Of a DNA stretch of 64,000 bases, positions 37,338-46,122 are shown one piece after another. Numbering within the stretch: the stretch's first letter is position 1; each line of letters begins with the position of its first letter. The notes below the pieces were generated by a model. It saw nothing but the letters and a program-made list of their open reading frames with translations, was not told the DNA's origin and made no database searches. Source of the stretch: an uncultured Stenotrophomonas sp. Lineage in GTDB: Bacteria > Pseudomonadota > Gammaproteobacteria > Xanthomonadales > Xanthomonadaceae. The stretch is from NCBI RefSeq assembly GCF_913778665.1, contig NZ_CAJYVQ010000014.1, positions 1 to 64,000 of the forward strand, in the 5' to 3' direction. The position numbers and the translations under genes are program-made.

Positions 37338-37944
37338 CGGGATTCAGCGTGGCCGGGGCCTCGCTCAATGCGCTGAACTGGATCTGCGTGCGGTCCTTGT
37401 TGGCCTCGACGATCTCCACCTGGCGCACATAGCGGTCACCCTGCAGGGTCAGCGATTCGAACGCCTTTGCCAGCATTGCCGACTTCGGTGTCAGGCGCAG
37501 GCGCCAGCCCTGGCCGTCGCGGCTGGCAGCAACATTGAACTGGCTGGACAGCGCCTGCACGTCGCCGCTCATCAACGCGAACATGATCGCGTTGACCGAG
37601 CGCATCGCCGGCTGCTGCCGCGCGTCGAGCTCGACGCGGGTGGTGCCATCGCGCTGGCGGCTGAGGATGCGGTCGGCGGTGACCACCACTTCGGACGGGA
37701 ACGGCTTGAGCGTGGTCCAGATCACGCCGTGCTGGCGCGCGACCACGAACCGGCCCTGCGAGCGCAGCGGGTTCTTGAAGCCGCTGACCTGCTTGTCCTG
37801 GCTGAACTGGCCACGCAGCACGTCGGGCCGCGCCACCGCCTGGGTGATCGCATCGACGGCGGAATCGGCCGCCTGTACACGCGGTACGGCCACCAGCAGC
37901 AGCGTGCACAGCAGCACGCTCGAAAGACGGGCAAGCATATTCAC
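37315..37944 (-). CDS. LolA-like outer-membrane lipoprotein carrier
   Basis: A 209-residue exported protein with signal sequence LARLSSVLLCTLLLVAVPRVQA. The mature domain contains LRGQFSQDKQVSGFKNPLRSQGRF, the beta-strand pattern of LolA-type carriers. It probably ferries the pigment lipid across the periplasm. I give the GTG at 37944 as start because GGGAG lies ten bases upstream and it overlaps the previous stop; an ATG two codons further (37938) is the alternative. Confidence 0.85.
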   Translation of the reverse strand: MNMLARLSSVLLCTLLLVAVPRVQAADSAVDAITQAVARPDVLRGQFSQDKQVSGFKNPLRSQGRFVVARQHGVIWTTLKPFPSEVVVTADRILSRQRDGTTRVELDARQQPAMRSVNAIMFALMSGDVQALSSQFNVAASRDGQGWRLRLTPKSAMLAKAFESLTLQGDRYVRQVEIVEANKDRTQIQFSALSEAPATLNPDEARRFE

Positions 37945-38372
37945 GGCGCAGGCACTCCCAGGCGTTCCCACAGCACCGGCGGGCATTGGTACAGCATTTC
38001 CTTGCTGGCCGCGTCCACCGCGACCTGGATGGTCATCGCGCGGGTCAGCACCTGGCCGCTTTCCGCATCGAGGATTTCGTACTCGATCTTCAGCCGGTTC
38101 TCCCATTCCACGATGCGCGCAACCACGCGCAGGGCCTGGTTGAACAGCAGCGGGCGCACGTACTTCACCCGCGCATCGACCACCGGCCACAGGTAGCCCG
38201 ATTCGAGCATCTGCGGGTAGTCGTAGTCGTAGCGGCCGAGCAGCGCGCAGCGCGCGATCTCGAAGTACTTGAAGTAGTTGCCATGCCAGACCACGTTCAT
38301 CGGATCGCAGTCATGGAAGGCGGGGGTCAGCGTGATTTCGCCGACCCGTTCGATGGCCTCATTCACCGGCAT
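37941..38372 (-). CDS. 4HBT-type acyl-CoA/ACP thioesterase
   Basis: A 143-residue hotdog thioesterase. The conserved Asp lies in FHDCDPMNVVWHGNYFKYFE, the YbgC/4-hydroxybenzoyl-CoA thioesterase motif. It probably releases or proof-reads pigment acyl chains. It starts at 38372, 14 bases inside the ammonia-lyase gene. Confidence 0.88.
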   Translation of the reverse strand: MPVNEAIERVGEITLTPAFHDCDPMNVVWHGNYFKYFEIARCALLGRYDYDYPQMLESGYLWPVVDARVKYVRPLLFNQALRVVARIVEWENRLKIEYEILDAESGQVLTRAMTIQVAVDAASKEMLYQCPPVLWERLGVPAP

Positions 38373-39909
38373 ACAGCTCCCAACGTTGCGTGCGGATCTC
38401 CACCAGCAGTTCCCGCAGTTCGCGATCCAGCGCGCGGTCTTCTTCGACCAGGGCGATGCGCTGCCCCAGGTCGGCGTACATGTCGGCCAGACTGCCATGC
38501 AGCTGCGCATTCAGGCCAACCCGCTCGCGCAGGGCCAGGCCCTGGCGCGCAGCGATCAGCATCGCCGCCACCACCTGTTCGGTCAGCTCGATCACGCGCA
38601 GGCAGTCGCGCGCGGCGATGGTGCCCATGCTGACCTTGTCCTGGTTATGGCACTCGGTGGAACGCGAGAACACGCTGGCCGGCATGGTCTGCTTCAGCGC
38701 TTCGGCGGTCCACGCCGACACGCTGATCTGCAGCGCCTTCAAGCCATGGTTGATCGCCGCACGCGGGCCGGCCGCCGCCGACAGGTTGGCCGGCAGGCCG
38801 TGGTTGTAGCGCGCATCCACCACCAGTGCCAGCTGGCGGTCGAGCAGGTCGGCGACGTTGGCCACGGTGTTCTTCAGCGTATCCATCGCCAGCGCGATGT
38901 GGCCGCCGTAGAAATGACCGCCATGCAGGATACGCTCGCCGTCGGCATCGATCAGCGGGTTGTCGTTGGCGCTGTTCAGTTCGGTTTCGATCAACTGGCG
39001 CAGGAATGGCAGGCTGTCCTCCAGCACGCCGATCACGTGCGGTGCGCAGCGCAGCGAGTAACGGTCCTGCAGGCGCTGTTCATTGCGCGGCGGCCGCTCG
39101 CTGTGCAGGTCGCTGCGCAGGCGTGCGGCGATGCGGCCCTGACCCGGGTGCGGCTTGGCCGCGAACAGGGTTTCGTCGAAGTGGTGGGCATTGCCGTCGC
39201 TGGCCAGCACGTTGAACGCGGTCAGGCGCGTGGCCATGCGCGCAAGGTAATCGGCGCGCTGCCAGGCCAGGCAGGCCAGGCCGGTCATCACCGCAGTGCC
39301 GTTCATGATCGCCAGGCCTTCCTTCGGCCGCAGCTTCAGCGCAACCATGCCGATCTTCGCCAGCACCGGCCCGGCCGGCTGTACCTGGCCTTCGAACAGC
39401 ACCTCGCGCTCGCCACACAGCACCGCCGCCACGTAAGACAGCGGGGTCAGGTCACCGCTGGCACCGACCGAGCCTTCGGCCGGAATCATCGGCAGCACAT
39501 CGTGCTGCAGCAGCATGGCCAGGCCTTCCAGCAGCGGCACGCTGACCCCCGACATGCCGCGCACCAGCGAGGCCAGGCGCGCGGCCAGCACCGCGCGGGT
39601 CTCGACCGGGTCCAGGTAACGGCCCAGGCCGCAGCCGTGATAGGTGTACAGATGGTGTGGCAGTTCAGCCACCAGCGCCGGCGGAATGTTCACCGTGCAC
39701 GAGTCGCCGTAGCCGGTGGTCACGCCGTAGATCACGCCATCCTCGCGCAGCAGGCGGTCGAGGAAATCGGCGCCGCGCTGGATGTGCGCGCGGAACGCCG
39801 GCGCGTCGCTCAGCGCGGCCTCGCACTGGCGCTGGGCCAGGGCCACCACGTCTTCGATGGTCAACGGTGCATCGCCAAAGCGGCACACGGGTACGGCGTC
39901 AGTCGTCAT
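38359..39909 (-). CDS. Aromatic amino acid ammonia-lyase (HAL/PAL/TAL family)
   Basis: A 516-residue lyase. The Ala-Ser-Gly triad that cyclises into the MIO cofactor is at residues 150-152 in GSVGASGDLTPLSY, and the catalytic tyrosine is in YGVTTGYG (Tyr61). The selectivity loop reads HHLYTYHGCGLG, with His at the position that binds the substrate side chain in HAL and TAL rather than the Phe of PAL. In a pigment operon it likely makes an aryl-acrylate such as coumarate for chain initiation, but that is inference. It overlaps its neighbours by 11 and 14 bases. Confidence 0.9.
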   Translation of the reverse strand: MTTDAVPVCRFGDAPLTIEDVVALAQRQCEAALSDAPAFRAHIQRGADFLDRLLREDGVIYGVTTGYGDSCTVNIPPALVAELPHHLYTYHGCGLGRYLDPVETRAVLAARLASLVRGMSGVSVPLLEGLAMLLQHDVLPMIPAEGSVGASGDLTPLSYVAAVLCGEREVLFEGQVQPAGPVLAKIGMVALKLRPKEGLAIMNGTAVMTGLACLAWQRADYLARMATRLTAFNVLASDGNAHHFDETLFAAKPHPGQGRIAARLRSDLHSERPPRNEQRLQDRYSLRCAPHVIGVLEDSLPFLRQLIETELNSANDNPLIDADGERILHGGHFYGGHIALAMDTLKNTVANVADLLDRQLALVVDARYNHGLPANLSAAAGPRAAINHGLKALQISVSAWTAEALKQTMPASVFSRSTECHNQDKVSMGTIAARDCLRVIELTEQVVAAMLIAARQGLALRERVGLNAQLHGSLADMYADLGQRIALVEEDRALDRELRELLVEIRTQRWELYAGE

Positions 39910-40840
39910 GCGGAACCTGATCCCAGAAGGGGAAGAAATTGAACCAGTCCAACGGGGACTGGATGACCTGGAGTTCCAGCCAGCGCGCGAAGCGCTGTGC
40001 CTGTTCGGCGAGCGCGGCATCGCGTGAGCCACGAGGCAGCACGATGCGCTCGGCGAACTGTTCAAACGCCACCCGGTAGCCCTCGCCCTGATGCAGGCAG
40101 GCCATCGTGTAGACCGGGCAGCCCAATGCCGCGGCCAGCACATAGGCACCGATCGGGAACGGCGCGCGATGACCAAGGAAATCTGCGGTGACGCTGCGGC
40201 CGCCCTGCACCGGCGTGCGGTCGCCGACGATGGCGACGAAGCCACCGGCCGCCACGCGCTCGGCCAGCATTACGGCGGTGGCCGGTCCCATTGCGGTGAC
40301 CTGCACCAGCTCCACCGCCGCCAGCGGGTCCAGCCGCTGCAGCAGGCGGTTGAAGCGCTGCGCATGCGTGGTGTGCACCAGCACAGTGATGCGGAATCCC
40401 GGCACCTGCTCGGCCAGCACCTGGCACAGTTCCAGGCAGCCGATGTGCGCGGTCAGGATCAGGCCGCCTTCGCGGCGCGCGATCCTGTCCAGCACCAGGT
40501 CGCGGTGCAGGTGGATGCGTTCGGGCGGGTAGCGCCCACCGAGACCGAGGATCTTGTCCAGCATCGTGTCGGCGAAGGCGAAGAAATGGCGCAGGCTGTC
40601 ACGCCGTGTCGGCGTGCGGCCGAGCACGCCGCTGTATGCCTGCAGGCGCTGCAGGTACTGCATCGAGGCCTGGCGGCCGACACGGTTGCCGAGCCAGTGG
40701 CAGGCCACTACCGGCCACACGCAGAGGCGGAACGGCCAGCGCCCGAACCAGCGGTGCACCCAGCACAGGAACAGCACGCCGGCCACCGAAGTGGACTCGC
40801 CGATGTCGGCCCAGTGCGGAGCGTCGTGCGTGGTCGCCAT
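39899..40840 (-). CDS. LpxL-type acyltransferase
   Basis: A 313-residue lysophospholipid/lipid A-type acyltransferase (LABLAT family). One N-terminal membrane helix is followed by the HxxxxE motif in LILTAHIGCLELCQ, then AIVGDRTPVQGG and ADFLGHRAPFPIGAYVLAA. It probably attaches the polyene to a lipid carrier or trims lipid acyl chains. The start at 40840 is separated by one base from the glycosyltransferase stop. Confidence 0.88.
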   Translation of the reverse strand: MATTHDAPHWADIGESTSVAGVLFLCWVHRWFGRWPFRLCVWPVVACHWLGNRVGRQASMQYLQRLQAYSGVLGRTPTRRDSLRHFFAFADTMLDKILGLGGRYPPERIHLHRDLVLDRIARREGGLILTAHIGCLELCQVLAEQVPGFRITVLVHTTHAQRFNRLLQRLDPLAAVELVQVTAMGPATAVMLAERVAAGGFVAIVGDRTPVQGGRSVTADFLGHRAPFPIGAYVLAAALGCPVYTMACLHQGEGYRVAFEQFAERIVLPRGSRDAALAEQAQRFARWLELQVIQSPLDWFNFFPFWDQVPHDD

Positions 40841-40841
40841 C

Positions 40842-41612
40842 TCAACCCTGCCCGCGCAGGCGGCGCCAGAGCAGGCGTGGCGCGCGCCAGAGCATGCCGA
40901 AGAACAGCCGGGTGTGCATGCGGCTGATGCGCACGTTGTCGCGCCACACATCAAAGTGCGACACCCCATCGGACGGATACGTCACGCGCGTGGCCAGGTG
41001 TTCGACCGGCAGCTGCCGCCAGTACAGGCGCACCATGATCTCGGTGTCGAAATCCATGCGCTGGCCGATGGTCTCTTCGCCGATCAGGCGCAGCACCGGC
41101 GGCAGCGGATACACGCGGAAGCCGCACATGGTGTCGCGCAGATGCAGCGACCACGTGTTGATCCAGACCCAGATATGGGTGGCATAGCGGCCATAGAGGC
41201 GTGCCTTGGGCACGCTGGCGTCGTAAGCCGGGATGCCGCAGATCACCGCGTCCGGATGCGCACGCGCGGCCTCGATGAAGCGAGGCAGGTCGGCGGTATC
41301 GTGCTGGCCGTCGGCATCGATCTGCAGGACGTGGCTGTAGCCACGCGCGGCGGCCTCGGCGAAGCCGGCCAGCATCGCCCCACCCTTGCCCTGGTTGGGA
41401 TCCAGGCGCAGCAGGTCGACGCCCTGGCGCTGTGCCAGCGAACGCAGCACCGCCGCGCAGGACGCGTGCGAGCCATCGTCGACCAGCAGGCACGGCAGGC
41501 CGGCGGCCTGCACGCCGTCGACCACCGCCACGATCGCGTGCTCGTGGTCGTAGACGGGAATCACCACCAGTGGCGCGAACGCAGCACCGGCAACGGCGGG
41601 GTCAGTCCACAT
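40842..41612 (-). CDS. Family 2 glycosyltransferase
   Basis: A 256-residue GT2 enzyme with VVIPVYDHEHAI, LLVDDGSHASC, the metal-binding QIDADGQHD, and a later WRQLPVEHLATRV. No membrane helix is obvious. It probably glycosylates the pigment lipid or the headgroup. It starts 11 bases inside the AMP-ligase gene. Confidence 0.88.
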   Translation of the reverse strand: MWTDPAVAGAAFAPLVVIPVYDHEHAIVAVVDGVQAAGLPCLLVDDGSHASCAAVLRSLAQRQGVDLLRLDPNQGKGGAMLAGFAEAAARGYSHVLQIDADGQHDTADLPRFIEAARAHPDAVICGIPAYDASVPKARLYGRYATHIWVWINTWSLHLRDTMCGFRVYPLPPVLRLIGEETIGQRMDFDTEIMVRLYWRQLPVEHLATRVTYPSDGVSHFDVWRDNVRISRMHTRLFFGMLWRAPRLLWRRLRGQG

Positions 41613-43287
41613 CTGCGAACACCAGCTTGCCGCTGGCATGCACGCCGTGGCGGGAGGAATAGCGGAACGTGAGCACCCCGCGCGCGGCATCCCAGTCCAG
41701 CTGCAGGGTCAGCTCATCACCCGGGCGCGCCACGTGCTGGAACTTCACTGCGTCCATGCGCAGGAAGGCAGCGGGCATCGCGAACGCCTGGCGGCCGAAG
41801 CGTACCGCCCAGTCCAGCTGCGCCACGCCGGGCAGGATCGCCGCCTGCGGAAAGTGGCCCTGGAACGGCCGCAGCGCCGGGTCCAGGATCATGCGCAGGG
41901 TGGCGTGGGTCGCGCCGCGCTGGTCCCATATCGCTTCCGGCATCAGCGGCTGGAACAGCGCTGCCAGGGCGGCCTGGGTGACCTTGCCCTGCGCGTTGAT
42001 CGGCATCGCCTGCACCAGGCGCCAGCGGCGCGGCCGGGTGACCGCGTCGTGGGCAGAAGCCAGGCGCGCGCCCAGGCGCTGGCCGAGCGCGCGGCGCGCC
42101 GCATCGCCACCGTCCAGCAGCGCGCGGTCGGCCGGCACCACCACCGCGGCCAGCTGCTCGCGCTGGCCGGGCAGCACCAGCACGCGCACGTCATCCACTT
42201 CGGCGTCTTCGCGCAGCGCGCGCTCCAGTGCATCCAGAGATACACGGCGCTCTTCAATCTTGACGATGCGGTCGGCGCGGCCGAGCAGGCGGAAGCGGCC
42301 CCCGGCCAGCGCCTCGACCCGGTCCTGGGTGCGCCACCAATCGGTGTTTTCCAGGTGCGCCGAGGCGACCGCCAGGCAGCCATCCTCGATCCGCCACTGC
42401 ACGCCCGGCAGCGGCTGCCATGGCGGCAGATCGGTGTCCCAGCGGCGCCAGGCGATGCCGCCGGTCTCGCTGCTGCCGTACACCTCGGTGGGGGCCACGC
42501 CCAACCACTGCCGCACCTGCCGCGCCGCCTCTTCCGGCAGCGGGCCGCCAGAGGAGAACACCGCGCGCAGGCGACCATGCAGGCTGGCCCAGTCGAGCTG
42601 TGCGGGCAGGCGCTTGAGGTGGGCCGGGGTCGCCACCAGCACCGTATCAGTACCGGCCAGCGCGCCCACCAGGTCTTCGTGGAAGAACCGGCGCGGGTGG
42701 ATCACGCGGCCGGCGGCCAGCGGCCACAGCACGCGGAACAGCAGGCCGTAGATGTGCTGGTGGGACACCGTGCCATGCACCTGCACGCCCTCCAGCTGGG
42801 CGCCGAACGCGGCCTGCAGCGCATCGACTTCGCGCGCCAGCTGGTCCATGCGCTTGCTGATCGCACTGGGGTGGCCGGTGCTGCCGGAGGTGAACACGCA
42901 CAGCTCGCAGGCACGCTCGTCCAGCGCCTGCAACGGGCCATCCAGCGCTGCGTCCAGTGGCGCCAGAGGCCGGTAATCGGCCGACACATCACCGGCGAAA
43001 CCGCTCACCTGCGGTTGCAGTGCCTGCAGCGTGGCCGGCAGGTTGTCGGCGGCCAGGAACACCCGCTTGCCGGCATGCCAGGCACCGAACAGCGCCGCCG
43101 CGAAGGCCACCGCATCATCGAAATAAAGCGCCCAGTCGCGGCCCTCGGCGGCGGCAAAGGCCGCGCGCCAGGCCAGCACCCACTGGCGGAAGCGGGGGTG
43201 ATCGATCACCTCGCCTTGGCAGAGGCCGATGCGGCGCTGCCGCTGCGGTTCCACCAGCAGCCGGTCCAGGGCGATCCACTCAGCCAT
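41602..43287 (-). CDS. Acyl-AMP ligase fused to an ApeI-like hotdog domain
   Basis: A 561-residue fusion. The adenylation part (about 1-440) has the phosphate loop CVFTSGSTGHPSA, VYGSSETGGIAWR and RLLGRADRIVKIEERRVS, and the terminal lysine region PINAQGKVTQ. From about residue 465 a hotdog dehydratase domain follows, with RPFQGHFPQAAILPGVAQLD (FabA/FabZ-like helix). In E. coli aryl polyene systems these are separate proteins (ApeH and ApeI). It activates the aryl starter acid and loads it to ACP. It starts at 43287, overlapping the membrane-protein gene by 8 bases. Confidence 0.88.
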   Translation of the reverse strand: MAEWIALDRLLVEPQRQRRIGLCQGEVIDHPRFRQWVLAWRAAFAAAEGRDWALYFDDAVAFAAALFGAWHAGKRVFLAADNLPATLQALQPQVSGFAGDVSADYRPLAPLDAALDGPLQALDERACELCVFTSGSTGHPSAISKRMDQLAREVDALQAAFGAQLEGVQVHGTVSHQHIYGLLFRVLWPLAAGRVIHPRRFFHEDLVGALAGTDTVLVATPAHLKRLPAQLDWASLHGRLRAVFSSGGPLPEEAARQVRQWLGVAPTEVYGSSETGGIAWRRWDTDLPPWQPLPGVQWRIEDGCLAVASAHLENTDWWRTQDRVEALAGGRFRLLGRADRIVKIEERRVSLDALERALREDAEVDDVRVLVLPGQREQLAAVVVPADRALLDGGDAARRALGQRLGARLASAHDAVTRPRRWRLVQAMPINAQGKVTQAALAALFQPLMPEAIWDQRGATHATLRMILDPALRPFQGHFPQAAILPGVAQLDWAVRFGRQAFAMPAAFLRMDAVKFQHVARPGDELTLQLDWDAARGVLTFRYSSRHGVHASGKLVFADVD

Positions 43288-43831
43288 GCGCGTGCGCTGC
43301 CTTGACCCGCCGCCGCACCAGCCACTCTCCTGCAAACAACACGCCCATCATCACGTACGCCAACAATCCGTTGTAGAGCATCCAGACCCGGTCCGACGCA
43401 TACAGCGCGGTCAGCAGGGCCAGGCTGCCGTTGAGAACGAAGAAGCCGCACCAGACCTGGGTGACGCGGCGGGTATAGGCCACCGCAAACGGTGGCAGGT
43501 CCGGTTCCTGCAGCCGCGCCAGGCGCTCCACCAGCGGCGGGCCGAAACGCAGGCTGGTGCCGAACACCGCCAGCATTACCGCGTTGACCAGCGCCGGGTA
43601 CAGCTTCAGCGGCAGCGCCTGGTTGAGCACGGTGGCCAGCACGGCCAGCAGTCCGGTACCGGCGGCGGCAGCCCACCACAGCGGCTGGCGCGTGCTCAGC
43701 GCCCGCAGCACCGCCAGGGCAAACAACAGCAGCGACAGCCAGCGCGGCTCGAAACGGCCCATCGCCAGGTACACCAGCAGGGGGTAGGCCAGCGAAATTG
43801 CGGCCACCACGACGGTGCGTGCGCGTGCCAT
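43280..43831 (-). CDS. Pigment-cluster integral membrane protein (COG4648 type)
   Basis: A 183-residue protein with about five or six hydrophobic helices (VVVAAISLAYPLLVYLAM, WLSLLLFALAVLRALS, WAAAAGTGLLAVLATVL, VNAVMLAVFGTSL, YNGLLAYVMMGVLFAGEWLV). The same family occurs in aryl polyene clusters; the role is unknown. The ATG at 43831 lies 23 bases after the ACP stop; the longer upstream frame overlaps the ACP gene and is not credible. Confidence 0.82.
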   Translation of the reverse strand: MARARTVVVAAISLAYPLLVYLAMGRFEPRWLSLLLFALAVLRALSTRQPLWWAAAAGTGLLAVLATVLNQALPLKLYPALVNAVMLAVFGTSLRFGPPLVERLARLQEPDLPPFAVAYTRRVTQVWCGFFVLNGSLALLTALYASDRVWMLYNGLLAYVMMGVLFAGEWLVRRRVKAAHAHG

Positions 43832-43853
43832 GGCGAAGCCGCCGGCGCTGCGG

Positions 43854-44111
43854 TCAGGCGGCTGCCTGGTCCGGCAGCAACCCGTGCACGACATCGACGA
43901 TGTCCTGCACGGTACGCACGGCCTTGAACGCTTCCGGCTGCAGGTTGCGGCCGAGCAGCGGCTTGAGCTGCACGATCAGGTCGACCGCATCGATGCTGTC
44001 GATGTCCAGGTCGTCGTACAGGCGCGCCTCGGGGGTGATCCGCGCGGGCTCGATCTCGAAGCTGTCGGTCAGGATGCTGACGATGCGTTCAAACAGTTCA
44101 TTCTTGGTCAT
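43854..44111 (-). CDS. Acyl carrier protein 2
   Basis: An 85-residue ACP with the phosphopantetheine serine in LDIDSIDAVDLIVQL and an acidic helix 2. One of two carriers in the operon; in aryl polyene synthesis one carries the starter and chain. It lies 17 bases downstream of the other ACP gene. Confidence 0.9.
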   Translation of the reverse strand: MTKNELFERIVSILTDSFEIEPARITPEARLYDDLDIDSIDAVDLIVQLKPLLGRNLQPEAFKAVRTVQDIVDVVHGLLPDQAAA

Positions 44112-44128
44112 GGCAGTTCCTGGCGCCG

Positions 44129-44386
44129 TTACGACTGGCGGGCGGCGACGAACTCGCCGAGCGCACGCACGCTGGAGAAATGGCGACGGGTTTCTTCCGA
44201 ATCGGCCGAGAGGCTGACACCGTACTTCTTCTGCAGCGCCAGGCCCAGCTCCAGCGCATCGATCGAATCCAGGCCGAGGCCTTCGACGAACAACGGCGCG
44301 GTCGGATCGATGTCCTCCGGCGTGATGTCCTCCAGCGAAAGGGAGGAAATGATCAATTCCTTGATCTCGTGCTCAAGTGCTTGCAC
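44129..44386 (-). CDS. Acyl carrier protein 1
   Basis: An 85-residue ACP with the attachment serine in LGLDSIDALELGLAL. I place the start at the GTG at 44386, giving VQALEHEIKELI; it overlaps the acyltransferase stop by 14 bases. The open frame continues upstream to 44548 but that part has no ACP similarity. Confidence 0.88.
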   Translation of the reverse strand: MQALEHEIKELIISSLSLEDITPEDIDPTAPLFVEGLGLDSIDALELGLALQKKYGVSLSADSEETRRHFSSVRALGEFVAARQS

Positions 44387-45170
44387 GGGGCGGCTCTCCA
44401 GACAGGTCGAAATAACGAGAAAGGTGCTCGGTAACGCGGCGTGCCGCCAAGGCATCCCCCCTTGGCGAGTCGTCTTCGGCCAGGAAAGGCGCGATCGGGA
44501 TATCTTCGCCGATCTGCAGCCGAACGTGAAAGCGACGTGAGGGTACACGATACCACTTCTGTCCCTTGGTCAGGGTCGGGGGGGTACAGGTGATCCGCAC
44601 CGGGGTGATGTCCAGCCGGCCGCGCACGGCGATGTTGGCCGCGCCGCGCTGCAGCCGCGGCGGCTGCCCGGGCACGCTGCGGGTGCCTTCCGGAAAGATG
44701 ACCAGGGTGCCGCCGGCCTGCACCGCCGCTACGCAATCGTCCACCAGGCCAGCGCCATCATCGTTGGAGATGTAGCCGGCCGCCCGCACCGGGCCGCGCA
44801 TGAACGGGTTGCGGGCCACGGCCCGCTTGACCACGCAATCGGCGTTGGGCAACAGCGCGATCAGGCAGACCACGTCGATCAGGGTCGGATGATTCGCCAG
44901 AATCAGCAAACCGTCGCGCTGCAGGCGTTCGCGCCCTTCGACCTGCAGAGTCATCACGCCCAGCCGGCACATCAGCCCGACATGGCTGGCAAAAGCGGCC
45001 TGCACCAGCCGGCGGGCCCGGCGGCGGCGGGCCATCGGATCACGCATCAGCATCAGCACCGGCATCACCAGCAGGCCCAGCAGCAGCCCGCCCACGCCGA
45101 ACGCGGCGAAGCTCAGGCCGGTACCGAACACCCGCCAGGCATGGTCGAGGCGTCGCCGCAGCTCAGCCAC
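44373..45170 (-). CDS. 1-acylglycerol-3-phosphate-type acyltransferase
   Basis: A 265-residue PlsC-family acyltransferase. Membrane helix about 15-40; catalytic NHxxxxD motif in ILANHPTLIDVV; FPEGTRS motif IV. It probably acylates the lipid part of the pigment. Its first 8 bases overlap the chain-length-factor gene. Confidence 0.9.
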   Translation of the reverse strand: MAELRRRLDHAWRVFGTGLSFAAFGVGGLLLGLLVMPVLMLMRDPMARRRRARRLVQAAFASHVGLMCRLGVMTLQVEGRERLQRDGLLILANHPTLIDVVCLIALLPNADCVVKRAVARNPFMRGPVRAAGYISNDDGAGLVDDCVAAVQAGGTLVIFPEGTRSVPGQPPRLQRGAANIAVRGRLDITPVRITCTPPTLTKGQKWYRVPSRRFHVRLQIGEDIPIAPFLAEDDSPRGDALAARRVTEHLSRYFDLSGEPPRAST

Positions 45171-45906
45171 GACGCCTCCAGCGCCAGCGATGGCCCTGGG
45201 TCACGTGCTCCAGCGCCGGCGCAGCCGACAGCAGGAAACGGTGCAGGTCCAGCGCGTGTGGCAGCGTGCCCGGCGTGGTGTCTGCCTGGCCTTCGGCCGG
45301 CTGCCACTGCAGCGACAGGGTCGGGTGCCCCGCAGCGGGCGCGGTCAGTCTCCAGCACCAGGCAAAGAACGGGTCGGGTTCATCGGCGAACGTCGCGTAA
45401 ATACGCGGCAGCGATGATTCATACACCACCACCCGCACTTCGCGGGCACCATCGGCCAGCAGGCCCGCGGCCTCCAGGCAGGCGGCCTCCACGGTGGACT
45501 GCCCGGCGGCCAGCGCCAGGTAGTTGCCGCGATGGCCACGGGCAATCGAGTACAGCGCGGCGATCGCGTTGTGCACCGACAGGCCGAACCCGGTCGGCGA
45601 CAGCGGCTGCTCGTCGACCAGCGCCCCCAACAGGTCCATCGAACGGGCCACGTCGCCATGGCGGCTGGCGAACACCAGCGGCACCTCGCTGTCAGCGCCC
45701 TGCCCGTCCTCGCACCAGCACGCGGCCTGGATCGCCATCCGGCCCAGCCGCTCGATGCGGCGGCGCTGCATCGCCGGCACCTCGGCCAGCGCCGGGGTGT
45801 CATCCCCCTGCGGCAGGTACGGTGCCTCGGCCCAGCGCAGCCACTGGCTGCGCTCGCTCAGGCCGGGCGCCCAAGCGGCCCAGTCGACGATGGAGAATTC
45901 GATCAT
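45163..45906 (-). CDS. Beta-ketoacyl synthase chain-length-factor-like protein
   Basis: A 247-residue protein of the Ketoacyl-synt_2 family, shorter than a ketosynthase and without a Cys-His-His triad. Characteristic text: FSIVDWAAWAPGLSERSQWL, AMQRRRIERLGRMAIQAACW, PLVFASRHGDVARSMDLLGA and PTGFGLSVHNAIAALYSIARG. It likely pairs with a ketosynthase to set polyene length. It is the first gene of the operon; transcription presumably starts in 45907-46122, where no clear promoter or hairpin stands out. Confidence 0.85.
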   Translation of the reverse strand: MIEFSIVDWAAWAPGLSERSQWLRWAEAPYLPQGDDTPALAEVPAMQRRRIERLGRMAIQAACWCEDGQGADSEVPLVFASRHGDVARSMDLLGALVDEQPLSPTGFGLSVHNAIAALYSIARGHRGNYLALAAGQSTVEAACLEAAGLLADGAREVRVVVYESSLPRIYATFADEPDPFFAWCWRLTAPAAGHPTLSLQWQPAEGQADTTPGTLPHALDLHRFLLSAAPALEHVTQGHRWRWRRRG

Positions 45907-46122
45907 TTAGCGGTGGTGCTTCAATGGGAGAACGATAGGCACGAGCCATTACGGCGACGCGCGGCGGCCCCCCATTCCTGCGGCCGTGCGTCCGTCCAGG
46001 ACGTCGCCGGCTGCCCCCCTGGCCGCCGGAAAGGAGCGCACGCTAGCACGTCCGGCACAGGGTGTGCAGGTTTCACATTCCCCAACGCGGGCCCGGCACC
46101 ATCGAGTCCGCGTTTGGATCGA

